64,000 nt of DNA, from assembly GCA_013368445.1 (NCBI GenBank), contig JAACJO010000002.1, positions 1,798,001 to 1,862,000 on the forward strand. The letters run 5' to 3'. Below the pieces are notes generated by a model. The model saw only the letters and a list, made by a program, of their open reading frames with translations. It was not told the DNA's origin and ran no database searches. This DNA is from Leucocoprinus leucothites (taxonomy: Eukaryota > Basidiomycota > Agaricomycetes > Agaricales > Agaricaceae). The translations under genes and the position numbers were made by a program. Shown in pieces: positions 55,128 through 64,000 of the stretch; within the stretch, counting starts at the first letter, position 1, and each line of letters begins with the position of its first letter.

Positions 55128-55759
55128 AGATACAGTGATATCGGTATATGTCTCACTTCTTTGTATTTTGTTACGTGCCTAGCCCCCTCCTGCTGTCGAT
55201 TCGTGTATTGTCTCGGACAGGACTCTTATATATTCCCGGTTGTTTACTCTTGTGTAGTCGGTAGCGGTATCGGTTCCCTGTAGTAGATAGTCGGGCGCGG
55301 ACTGCTATCGCACACTGCGTTATAAATTGGTGACCCCTCCGGGGTCGCACTCAACTTAAAAAAAAAAAAAAAAAAAAAGAAACCACCTGCCTTAGGCTGA
55401 AGCCTAACACAGATATAGTAGTAATGGCCTGCTGCTATGAGAGAGAGTGCAGCAATTGAGCCACCGGTATTGCCACCCACCCCATCAGGGACCTATGCCA
55501 GACCCCAGACTGGCCCCACCACATTGCAAGTTGCCCCACACAGAATGAAACTGGCCTCCCCACAGGCAAGTTGGGGAACAGTGAGTGGCCCTTCAATGAC
55601 CCCAAGGAGTCCCTTTACTCATGTGTGTAAATAGAAGGTGCCCTAGGCATGGTGTGTTGCCTCTAGCTGCCTCCCTGATCATGGAGCTTTACCCAGCTGA
55701 AAGCTTACCTTACCTTACCTGGGAGAAACTGGTCTGAACCTGCAGAACAGTTAGCAACA

Positions 55760-55800
55760 CCCTATAAATTCATTGATTAAAAAAAAAAAAAAAAAAAAAA
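55760..55800 (+). mobile_element. LINE-A micro-insertion: ~17 nt of tail plus poly(A), 14 bp TSD
   Basis: Only TATAAATTCATTGATT and one or two extra bases of LINE-A, then about 23 A, flanked by AACAGTTAGCAACA at 55746-55759 and 55801-55814. It is the extreme of 5' truncation, and marks the minimal LINE-A 3' end that is still copied. Confidence 0.92.
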
Positions 55801-55869
55801 AACAGTTAGCAACATGAGGAGGGACTCACCAGAACCCAGCAGACCCCGAAAAGCATGTGACAGAGTATG

Positions 55870-56109
55870 TTAGTCCCCTAAGGGGGGTGTGGTGAAAGAA
55901 AATGTAAGCAGGTTCTTGTTGCAGAAATTGATGAGCTCATCGAAGTAGGAGGGGAAGTCCACCTCCTCACTATGGAACCTCTGACAGGAGGTTAAGATGT
56001 GCTGACGAGTTTCAAAGGCAAACCTGCAAGGACATGAGATGTCCTCCTGGACATGGAACTGGGCCCTGTAGGACCCAATAGGGGCATGATTGAGTATTGC
56101 CTGGCACAC
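55870..56109 (-). CDS. LINE-B ORF2 C-terminal 79 residues
   Basis: Reads from MCQAILNHAPIGSYRAQF to TTPPLGD stop. ILNHAPIG(S/T)Y is also the LINE-A wording, and CPCRFAFETRQHILTSC is the C-terminal Cys/His motif, but the rest differs clearly from LINE-A. The true start lies upstream and was lost by truncation; the M is internal. It indicates a distinct, otherwise unseen autonomous LINE in this genome. Confidence 0.8.
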   Translation of the reverse strand: MCQAILNHAPIGSYRAQFHVQEDISCPCRFAFETRQHILTSCQRFHSEEVDFPSYFDELINFCNKNLLTFSFTTPPLGD

Positions 56110-56110
56110 G

Positions 56111-57583
56111 TTCCCTCAGGCCCTCTTCCAGAGGCCACCACCGCCGTGATCATCCCGACTCTTGTTGGACTGGTTGCAGAAGTTCTTAACTGGGGCCAAG
56201 GCGACACGGCCCTCACCAACGAGCGAATGCGAGCCCAGGGTTGGGACACATTTGCGGATTTCATTCAGGACTGTGCCACCAAAATGGAGGAGGCCTACCC
56301 TAAACATACGTGCGTCGCCCATGAGGCGATCCATGGATCCGCTGACAAAGCGGAACCACATGACATTAACATGGCCTCCCCCGAAGCGCCCAAGCAGACC
56401 CCCTTGGATCGTCGGCCCGCCCCGGCCCGTCCCACCTTACCGCCCAAGCAAGCACCTGCTAAAGCGCGCACTAGTGGCCCCCCCCCAAGCTAGGGTTAGG
56501 TCTGATGGCCAAGCTCAGCGAGTGCCCACCAAAGCGCCCCCTCCTCCCACCTTGGTCAAGAAGTCCTTTGCCGAGGCAGCCCGCCCCGCCGGGGTTGCAT
56601 CACTCATTAAGTTGGCACAATCCCACCCCGATCTTGACCCTGATCGTATCACCGCTATGCATCAGGCCGCCCAAGCCGCCGCTCCCGCCACTCGGAAGCT
56701 GTGCATGACAACCACGGGTCCTACCTGCCACCAACTTTTCCTCGACTTCGTCGGCAGTGCCAATGAAGTCACCTATCTCCACCACAAGGCCATGCGCCTT
56801 CTCAATGACTCCCTCTCCCACACCAAGTCGATCTTGCGTGTGGAGAACATCACCAAGGCGTACAGCACGATTGCGCTGCACACCTCCTCCGTTCCCTCTG
56901 ATGCCGACTGTGACGTCATTGAGTCCTCCATCCCCTCCGTCTTCACCACCCCCTTTGTGATCAAGACGTGTCACCCCAGGTCGAGGTCCTACCTCAAGGT
57001 CCTCGACGTCCCTTACTTCGTGAACGGTGTCTGCATCACACCGAATCACATGACCGACCGCATGCGACTGTCCGCCTTCAAGGACATTTTCACAGATTTT
57101 TCCTCTGTGCGCATTATGTGCAACTCCACCAGAGCCGACACCGCCACCGTCTGGTTCGACCTCTGGGACTCTCAATCAGGAGCGAGCGCCAAGAAGCTCC
57201 TGGGCAAGTACCTTCACTTCGAGGGTGTGCAGTCCGTCATCCGGGCCGCACACACTCATCCAGGCAGTCCACAGTGTCAGCGTTGCTGGCACTGGGGGCA
57301 TTCTACCTCATCGTGCCGCGCCTGTGCGCTGCGATGGGCCACCTGCGGCGGTCCTCACCATACTGAGAACCACCGCTCCCACTTGAGCTGTTGTAAGGGG
57401 AGTCTGAAGGCCAATCCCCCGATCCCGCCCAACCCCGCCGAGGATCCCTGTCCTCATATCAAGTGCGTCAACTGCGCCAAGTCGCATGCAGCTGATGACC
57501 ACAAATGCCCATTCTGGCGACACCGGTTTGACCGGCTTTGGCTTGAAAACCATCATCGCGATGCCGCTCGGTCACGTCTGTAG
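56111..57583 (+). pseudogene. GAG-2 Gag-like protein, C-terminal 490 codons, one frameshift
   Basis: Open from the junction to about 56490, where an extra C in a C9 run shifts the frame (SGPP to QARVRSDG); then open to TAG 57581-57583. Helical block VIIPTLVGLVAEVLNWG, linker INMASPEAPKQ, core QLFLDFVGSANEVTYLHHKA, SRSYLKVLDVPYF, WFDLWDSQSGASAKKLLGKY, knuckles CQRCWHWGHSTSSC, WATCGGPHHTENH (first Cys replaced by Trp) and CVNCAKSHAADDHKC. No TGA is present, unlike the copy at 41512, so it is the least deaminated GAG-2. Confidence 0.9.
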
Positions 57584-57892
57584 GGTTCTCTTCCCTATAG
57601 GTTGTATTGTCCGCCCCCACGCTGTGCGTGGTGGGCCCTGGAGATCCATGCCATGCACGTCCATCCGCCAGCAAAACAGAACAGCCCGATTTGTAATGTA
57701 GTATGCTTTCATTTCGAACTATGTACCACTGCATGAAGATGTCATTTGTACTAGGCAGACTTCGGACTCATATTTATACCTAGCTATGTAAATGTGTAGT
57801 TGGTAGCGGTACTTTCTGCATGTTGTAGTAGTTGGGCGCGGACTGCTATCGCGCACTGCGTTATAAATTGGCGACCCCTCCGGGGTCGCACT

Positions 57893-57923
<31 letters not shown>
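56111..57923 (+). mobile_element. GAG-2 retroposon, lacking its 5' third
   Basis: GAG-2 from PSGPLPEATTAVII to poly(A) 57899-57923; the 3' UTR 57584-57898 carries hairpin GACCCCTCCGGGGTC. CG-rich. The left edge joins LINE-B, the right flank (A)ACAAGATAGAGACT is repeat R at the same base where the mosaic GAG is inserted at 14460. Confidence 0.9.
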
Positions 57924-58111
57924 CAAGATAGAGACTTGTACTCACCTGTGGACAACTGTAAATGACTGAGAGTCAAGAAAGTGTCCACAGGAGAGTTGAA
58001 CATGCAGTCAGGTGATCTACAACTAACTAAGCAACCTCTGCATCAACTCTAAGTTCACACATCAACAAATCAATCACAAATACTTGTAGACTGTCCAGAG
58101 CACATCTGACA
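57924..58111. repeat. Repeat R, second copy
   Basis: Matches 14461-14612 nearly base for base at its start (ACAAGATAGAGACTTGTACTC), then continues about 35 bp further to CACATCTGACACA. No gene recognised. The splice-donor-like CACAGGTGAGTACAAG (reverse strand) is conserved. Confidence 0.6.
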
Positions 58112-58234
58112 CATCATGTGCAACTCCGCCAAAGCTGACACCGCTACCATTTGGGTTGACCTTTGGGATTCTCAGTCCGGCGCCAATGCTAAGTGCCTAG
58201 TTGGCAAATACCTCAACTTTGACGGTGTCCAGTC
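58112..58234 (+). mobile_element. GAG-1 coding scrap (WDSQ motif)
   Basis: About 120 bp encoding MCNSAKADTATIWVDLWDSQ and ANAKCLVGKYLNFDG of GAG-1, no stop. It is cut on the right by poly(T) of LINE-A 58235-63393; the left boundary with repeat R has no visible duplication. Confidence 0.8.
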
Positions 58235-58432
58235 TTTTTTTTTTTTTTAAAAATCAATGAATTTATATAGCAGTGCTCGATTGCAGTCCGCTTTCAACTA
58301 AATATTACAAACAGACAGTATGCTACAGCAAGCTGGGGTACACGAAGCGGTCAAAGACCACTTAAGACAAAGACTATACACAATTAGTCCAGTAACATAG
58401 AAAAGACTTGAGAAAGACTATTGAACAAGGTG

Positions 58433-61400
58433 TCATACACAGAGATCAGACTCAAAAGAAAAAAGAAGAGATGAAATGAAAGAATATAGTTCACCTTCAT
58501 TTGGTTCAGCGGGCACAGGGGCTTGAGGCGGCGGTGGACACATGTCATGATTGGTGAAGGCAAAAGCAGCCGGGTTCTTTTTCAAGAACTCGACAAGGAA
58601 CTCATACTGAGGGAAAGCGCATTGCACCCATTGAGTGCGGAAGGGATAAAGGGGGCAATAACACAGGATATAATGTTGTGTTTCCAGGCGGAGGCCACAA
58701 TGACAGGATTTGTGCTCGAGGGGGAAAAACCTCTCATGATAAGCTCCAATAGGGGCATGATTGAGGATGGCATGGGTCATGTGTGTGCATAGCGATGGCG
58801 ACTCGTTGGCTAAGGGAAGCCAGGTGCCCCCTTTGACATAAGTGGGGATAAGGAACTTGCAATTCTTTTTAGAAAGAAGGAAACTATTGCCACGGTACTT
58901 CTTCTTCCAGAATGTGGACTCCCAGGATTTTTAGCAGTTGTTGGTGGCTTTGCGTCACAAGAAGTCAAGGGTGGCACCTAACTGAGGAGGGGCATGAATA
59001 CATGTAGTGGTAACGTCATTGTGGACTTTAAGGTGGGGTTTCCAGCGCCATTTGGAAGGGATGTCCCAGAAGTCGATAGAGCAAGAAGGTTTGGCAGCGA
59101 GCCAATCAGATAAAAGTTGGCAGACTTGGATGGAGTGTGATTGGCTTGAGTGAATAGAGGGGTTGACTGCCAGCTTGGCTGCTGGAAGGTAGTCGGTGAT
59201 GAGGATGATTTGATCGCACTGGAGGGAAATGGCCTTGGCGATGCCAATTCAAATGGAATAGAGCTCAGCATCAGTAGACGACGCCTGACCGCTTGCCTGT
59301 TTTGCATGGGACACTTGTCATCCGCCGCAATATAAATGTGCCGCCGAAACCACCTGAAGAGAACCTACAAGTGGGACAGAAGCATCAGTAACAACCGAAA
59401 TACAATTACGATCAGAAGAGGAAGAGGAGAAAACAAAATCAAGAGTCGATACATATTTGTACATCTCATGTTTATCCAAGCGATTACAAGGATGAAAGTG
59501 AATGGAATTGGAAAAGATGTCCATGAGACAAGATCCAGGCTTGGATTCAGGAGCGAATGGAGAGAAGGAATCAGAGAGATGAGAAAGAGAACTATCTACA
59601 TCAATAAGGGGGCCTTTGATTTTAGCTTTTTTGGCCGGAGTGAGAAGTTGAAGCAATTGGGGATGAGGGGGAGCATTAAGAGAGAAATGATCAGATAGGA
59701 GGGAACATAACGCATGATTAGAAGGTAAAGTAGAAACTTGGTACACTGAACAAATAGCTAATTTATGAAGATGAAGGTGGATTGGGATAAGTCCAGCAAT
59801 ACTCTCAGCGCCACCTGAGAGGGAAGTGCGGAAGGTGCCTGTGATCCAAAGAGCTGTGCACCTCTGCATGGATGATAAGGACTTGAGGAGCGCTTTGTTA
59901 TGAGCACCTTCAAAATACCATAAACGGAAGCCATATGTTGCCACAGGGATGACACATGACCTATAGAGAAGGTGTTTCTGGAGAGGGAGAAGGCCTCGGG
60001 TGGAATTACCTAGCATACCCATGGCTTTCACTGTGGACAATGCGTTGGTAGAATAGTATCGAACATGTTCTTGAAATGAGAGTTGGCAATCAAAGCAGAA
60101 ACCAAGGTAGCGCCAGACGCATTTAGGATGCAGGAGAGGGCCACCGACATTGGATAGGTCAAGGGGAGGATTAGAATCGTTATGACGTTGGGAGAAGTGA
60201 AAGACCTCAGATTTGTCATGTTCGATGACAAGTCCAAGATCAGTGCAGATGGAATTGATGATGGAATAGGCTAATTTAAGGGAAGAAATAGTGTCAGTGT
60301 AATTCTTCACTTGAGATATACAAAGCCCATCATCGACAAAGGATAGAAGGGAAGAGGAAATGGACTGTAAGTGAGCACGTTGATCAAACATGAACATGAG
60401 GGGTGCTAAATAGAGTGTGGATAGAATGGGGGATAAAGCGGAACCTTGCCTTACGCCAACATCCGTGTCATGGGCATGGGATAGGAATGTGTTCCACATG
60501 AACTGGGTGGATCGACCTATAAGGTAATGTGAAAAGAAGTTCATGAGTTCTGGGGCAAACCCTTGGCGTGGTAGGATGTTAGTAAGAATTTCGTAATTCA
60601 GAGAAGGGAAGAATTGGGTGATATTGAAAGCACAAATGCTAGTGATCATACCTTTAGCCCATCTGGCCTGAATAATGTGAGTGAGGAATACTCCTGCATC
60701 TTCAGTAGATTGTTGGATAACTCCACCCATTTGGTTGGGGTAAAGGACATCTAGAGATACTGCTTCATACTGCATGCAGCGAGCGATCATCTTCTCGATT
60801 AGTTTTCCTAAAGTATTTAGTAGGACAATGGGTTGAAACGCTTTCGGTGTATCATAGGCTGGTTTATTTGGCTTGGGAATGATAATAGAGACCAAGTCCT
60901 TGAAGTGGCTCAGCCAGTGAGAGAGACATATGCACGCATTAGCAATGAGTAGAATGTTTTTGAGGCACTCATTGTGGGCAATGATAGACTTCAAATGTTT
61001 CCAGGAGACATGATCAGGCCTGGGTGCTAAAGAATTAGTACACGAAGAGAGGGATTCAGTGAGTTCGAGGGCAGAGAAGTTAGCCCAAGAGTGGGGAGGA
61101 AGGGATTTCATTTCATTCAGAATGTTAGGGCTTACCGGTCGACCAGATGCTGAATTATATGATGAATGGAGTGCATTCCACAAGTCTGGGAGATCATTGC
61201 ATGGTCAACGAATGCCCTCGATGGCAGGGAGTTTGCGTTGTTTGACCCATTCCATAAGATCCCAAGGTCGTTTGTTGGTCGACACAATCTCATGAATGTG
61301 CTTGTCAAAGAAAGAACGTTTAGTGGCTTGAGTAGCCGCTCTAAATGCCCGCCAGTCTTTTCGATCCTTTGTTCTTCTGTAAATGAGAAGAGTCTCAGAG

Positions 61401-62362
61401 CAGTGGGGGGACCACCATTCCTTTGATCTGTTAGTAATCCATACAGTTTTAGAGTTCATATTCCACAATTCAGAGAGTATTCGAGAAATAGAGTCAGAGA
61501 TATTGTCCAGACAAGCAGTAGAATGAATGTTTGAACAATCAAGAACCATTAGATGCTCTGAGACCTGTGAAATGAAAGTGGTCTCTTCATCACTGTCTTT
61601 TGGTAGTACATGTTTTTTATAATTAATATAATCTGGGCAAATTGGAAGATTGATAATCAAGGGTAGTCTCGAATTAACGTCAATAATATGTGGAGTAGAG
61701 TTATTGGCACAGAACATTAAATCAATAACCGAATTGTCATGATCTATTATGGGAGAAAAATGGGTTGGAGAGAAATTGGTCGGCGGAGACCTTGTGAGAT
61801 TGAAGCAGTCCACTAGCTCCATTAGAGTTATGGCAGACTGAGGAGTATGGGAGACTGAGGGATCCAACTCTGGAGAGCAACAATTAAAGTCACCACCCAT
61901 ATATACAATATTAGGGATGTCAATGAAGTTCGTTGAAAGGAAGTTGATTGCTGACAAAGATGAGTCAGAATATATGTTCAACAGGTGGATATAGTTACCC
62001 TGGTTGAATAAACCCAAGATTTGTATGTCATGATGGTTAACCCACTCTTGTCAAAGGATGGGTCTCATGCGAAGTAATTGTCTATGAACATAGGTCAGAG
62101 TACAGGGTCGCGGGTCATTTGGCTTAGTAGGGCAAACCATACACAGCCACTCAGGGTGAATAGGAGCACCTATGACATCATCCCCTTCAGGGTTAGTTGT
62201 AGAGGGAGCTTTTCTGATATGATTCCAAGGAGGTTCCTGTAGAAAAAAGATGTCGAAGTCCAGCTTCTTGGACTCAAGAATGGTGTCAACAAGGGCATAA
62301 GATCGTCCCACGTTTTGCGAATAGATATGAACAGAAGAAATAGGATTGTTCTTACCAGGCAT
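58433..62362 (-). pseudogene. LINE-A ORF2 polyprotein, nonsense-mutated
   Basis: ATG 62362 (MPGKNNPISSVHIYSQNV) to TGA 58433: 1310 codons in one frame. EN: FFLQEPPW and MGGDFNCCSPE are present, but SDHAP is deleted from RLP...LIINLP (15 bp). A 9 bp deletion near 61205 creates a TGA. RT: FNITQFFPSLN (D to N), GVRQGSALSPIL, FVDDGLCIS. Other stops: TGA near 62051 (CGA), 59318 (CGA), 59247 and 58954, and TAA near 58931. RNase H D, E, D are readable. The frame 59318-61183 is 621 open codons covering RT and the RNase H start. Confidence 0.92.
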
Positions 62363-62364
62363 AT

Positions 62365-63393
62365 TTAAACAGCAACTCCGCCACTGGAGCAGTTGGAATT
62401 AGTGCAGACAGCATGTGCAGTGCGTGATTCGGCAGCTTTGTTAGAGTACCAGGTCTGGTCGAACCTGTTTCTCCAAAATGGACATTTGGTGTCGTTAGCA
62501 TGATGATCACCTTTGCAATTAAGGCACTTGAAGTTCTCGAGGTGAGGACATGGGATGCCATCAGGAGTGGCATCCCAAGGGGGATTGGATTTGGGGTTGG
62601 CCTTGCAACACCAGGCTATGGATCAATGATTCTCAACATGGTGAGGGCCACCACAAATTTGACAGCATGCGCCGAGGGCACGACACACATGAGTGGGGTG
62701 ACCCCACCGCCAGCAGTTCCTGCACTGTGCAACACCAGGATGCATACTGGTAGCACGAATAGTTCCAATATGTCAGCCAAAATTGATAGTACGGTTAACT
62801 AACATCTTGGCTTTGGTACCATTCTGGGAATCCCAGATATCGAACCATACAACTGCTGTGTCTGATTTTGGGGAGGCTTTCATGACATGAGGGCGGGCAG
62901 CAAGGATGACATTTTCAAAAAGCAATGATTGGCCAAGGGCTTGTTCAACAAATGCAGGGGAGAGAGGATTGGAGGAATTGGCTACCCAATAAGGGATGCC
63001 AATGATTTTGAGGAATGATTTAGATTGTGGGAGACAAGGCTCAATAGGGATGGCATCTCCTAATTGCCAGGCTTTTTTCAGCCATGATTTAATGGTGTCG
63101 AGGTCGGAGGGAGTGGTGATGCCCGAGATGGCGATGGAGATGCCATTGTATGATTCGCAGACAGACTCAACGTGGAGTTTAGACTGGGCGGCAGTAAGGC
63201 CACAGTTACAGAATTCTGCTGCCTTATTGAAATCTTTAATTTGGTCAGTGATGATGTTACCCTCGAAGGGGATGAGGACTTGATGGCGAGTAGGCCCATG
63301 TGTAGTCATTTTGGGTTTAGCATGTTGAGCGCCTGTGGTTGTTGGTTCAGGGGCCTGAAGTTGGGCATTCCCAAAGCCTGCCTTGTATATAGC
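62365..63393 (-). pseudogene. LINE-A ORF1, C-terminal ~340 residues
   Basis: Open from YKAGFGNAQLQ at the LTR junction through HQVLIPFEGNIITDQIKDF, SKSFLKIIGIPYW and WFDIWDSQNGTKAKMLVN, to a TGA near 62773 (Arg/Gln in relatives); then knuckles CRNCWRWGHPTHVC, CQICGGPHHVENH, a TGA (CGA in relatives) and CLNCKGDHHANDTKC. TAA at 62367-62365, then AT, then the ORF2 ATG. It shows the WDSQ core shared with the GAG families. Confidence 0.9.
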
Positions 63394-64000
63394 TGTCACA
63401 ATCTGCGATCGTGACCTCTCCGATTTGATCTCTGACTATTTTTTTCGATTTCTGATTCCCACGATTTTTCATTATCTATCATTTCTATAAATATTTCGCA
63501 GCCTGTCTCCACTTATCATTCTATCATCCTTTCATTTGCGCTCATATTCATTTCCCCCATTTCATTTATGTTTGTTATTCTCCATCGTGTCGCGTTTGTC
63601 ATTGTCTATTTACTTTTTGTTTATCTGTTTATTTGTTTATCGTTGCATTGTGAGCTTCGCGATATTTACGTGTTATTTGTCCAATTTCACGTTATCTTAA
63701 ATATGTCGCTACTAGCTCATGTATTATTCATTCTGAATATCGACTAAGATTCCAATCTGAATTCTCTGTCCATTATTCCTTCAGTGTTGAATTCCAATTC
63801 GCACTGTCTGTCATCTTCCTCATAGACCAAATTGGTCGACATGATATTGGAAGGGCACAGCACATACGTTGAAGCCAATGACCGACCTCTCTGTAACTTT
63901 CACGCACTTCGTAAGCGCCAGCATTTCACAAATCTTGACAGTATATTCAGAATCCCAACTTTCAGTATTGTTCTCTTAATATGTCTACAACACTTACTCG
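63394..64000 (+). mobile_element. LTR-like end of an unidentified element (cut by window)
   Basis: Starts exactly TGTCACAATCTGCGATCGTGAC within LINE-A ORF1 codons and continues to the window edge. TG start, an early GTGAC inverse motif and a TATA box TATAAATA at 63486-63493 resemble the left end of a fungal Gypsy-type LTR. AT-rich, no gene in 607 bp, CG dinucleotides present, so young. The right end and target duplication (expected 4-5 bp repeat of TATAGC or part of it) lie outside the window. Orientation assumed. Confidence 0.6.

Larger units (their letters stand above)
53019..55377 (+). mobile_element. GAG-1 retroposon, full length, 15 bp TSD (type copy)
   Basis: 2359 bp starting CATCCCCTCCTTGTCC and ending in about 20 A. 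AGAAACCACCTGCCT occurs at 53004-53018 and 55378-55392. Leader 53019-53101, gene 53102-55009, 3' UTR 55010-55357 with a 34 bp tandem duplication and the hairpin GACCCCTCCGGGGTC. CG-rich, so young. Inserted in the LINE-B 3' UTR. Confidence 0.96.
52861..56110 (-). mobile_element. LINE-B, 3' end of a second LINE family, twice interrupted
   Basis: Poly(T)-rich start at 52861, then the tail ATCATAAATTTATATACTGG (reverse), 3' UTR to 53018, GAG-1 insertion 53019-55377, UTR again 55378-55869 with a 41 bp LINE-A micro-insertion, then the end of an ORF2 (55870-56109). The tail is homologous to that of LINE-A and GAG, but UTR and protein differ. 5'-truncated at 56110. Confidence 0.82.
58235..63393 (-). 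mobile_element. LINE-A, reverse copy from 3' end to mid ORF1
   Basis: Poly(T) 58235-58248, 3' UTR, all of ORF2 (58433-62362) and the C-terminal half of ORF1 (62365-63393). An LTR-like sequence starts at 63394 in the codons for MYKAGF. The rest of ORF1 and the 5' end are outside the window or lost. Confidence 0.92.

Noticed and set aside
1..64000. CRISPR arrays, tRNA or rRNA genes, bacterial operon features
   Set aside because: No regularly spaced short repeats, cloverleaf genes or ribosome binding sites were seen; the sequence is eukaryotic transposon DNA.

Overview
The window looks like a transposon-rich block of a fungal genome, most likely a filamentous basidiomycete. This is inferred from EN-RT-RNase H non-LTR elements, Tc1/mariner DNA transposons, small LTRs and strong CpG decay. 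No host gene, tRNA, rRNA or CRISPR array was recognised. Almost every base belongs to a retroposon inserted in another retroposon, in both orientations.

Names used here. LINE-A is a two-ORF non-LTR retrotransposon: ORF1 is Gag-like with three zinc knuckles, ORF2 is endonuclease, reverse transcriptase, RNase H and a Cys/His tail. GAG-1 to GAG-4 are 2.2-2.4 kb poly(A)-tailed retroposons encoding only a roughly 620-650 residue protein related to LINE-A ORF1, with no polymerase. LINE-B is a second LINE seen only as a 3' fragment. Tc1-w is a 1593 bp DD34E transposon present three times. Two solo LTRs of 226 bp, a longer LTR-like end at 63394 and a 116 bp Copia RNase H scrap complete the set.

Layout. 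1-1865: LINE-A 3' end and a GAG tail. 1866-8870: GAG copies split by 5'-truncated LINE-A copies. 8871-10394: GAG-3. 10395-14612: unclassified repeat R split by a mosaic GAG element that carries Tc1-w copy 1. 14613-21833: full-length LINE-A with a solo LTR in ORF1. 21834-26042: reverse LINE-A, then GAG-1 and GAG-3 pieces. 26043-38172: one reverse LINE-A hosting GAG-1, GAG-3, a solo LTR and Tc1-w copies 2 and 3. 38173-44030: Copia scrap, GAG-1, and GAG-3 split by GAG-2. 44031-49452: LINE-A with an in-frame ORF1 deletion. 49475-52860: GAG remnants split by a LINE-A/GAG fusion element. 52861-56110: LINE-B split by a full-length GAG-1 and by a 41 bp micro-insertion. 56111-58234: GAG-2, repeat R, a GAG-1 scrap. 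58235-63393: reverse LINE-A. 63394-64000: LTR-like end.

How the parts relate. GAG and LINE-A copies share 13-15 bp target duplications, poly(A) tails, a similar pyrimidine-rich 5' end and a homologous 3' tail. The best reading is that the GAG families are non-autonomous partners mobilised by LINE-A-type machinery, comparable with Drosophila HeT-A (Gag only) or mammalian HAL1 (ORF1 only). Mosaic and fused copies suggest template switching between the RNAs. Most nonsense codons are CGA to TGA changes, so no element here appears currently autonomous.
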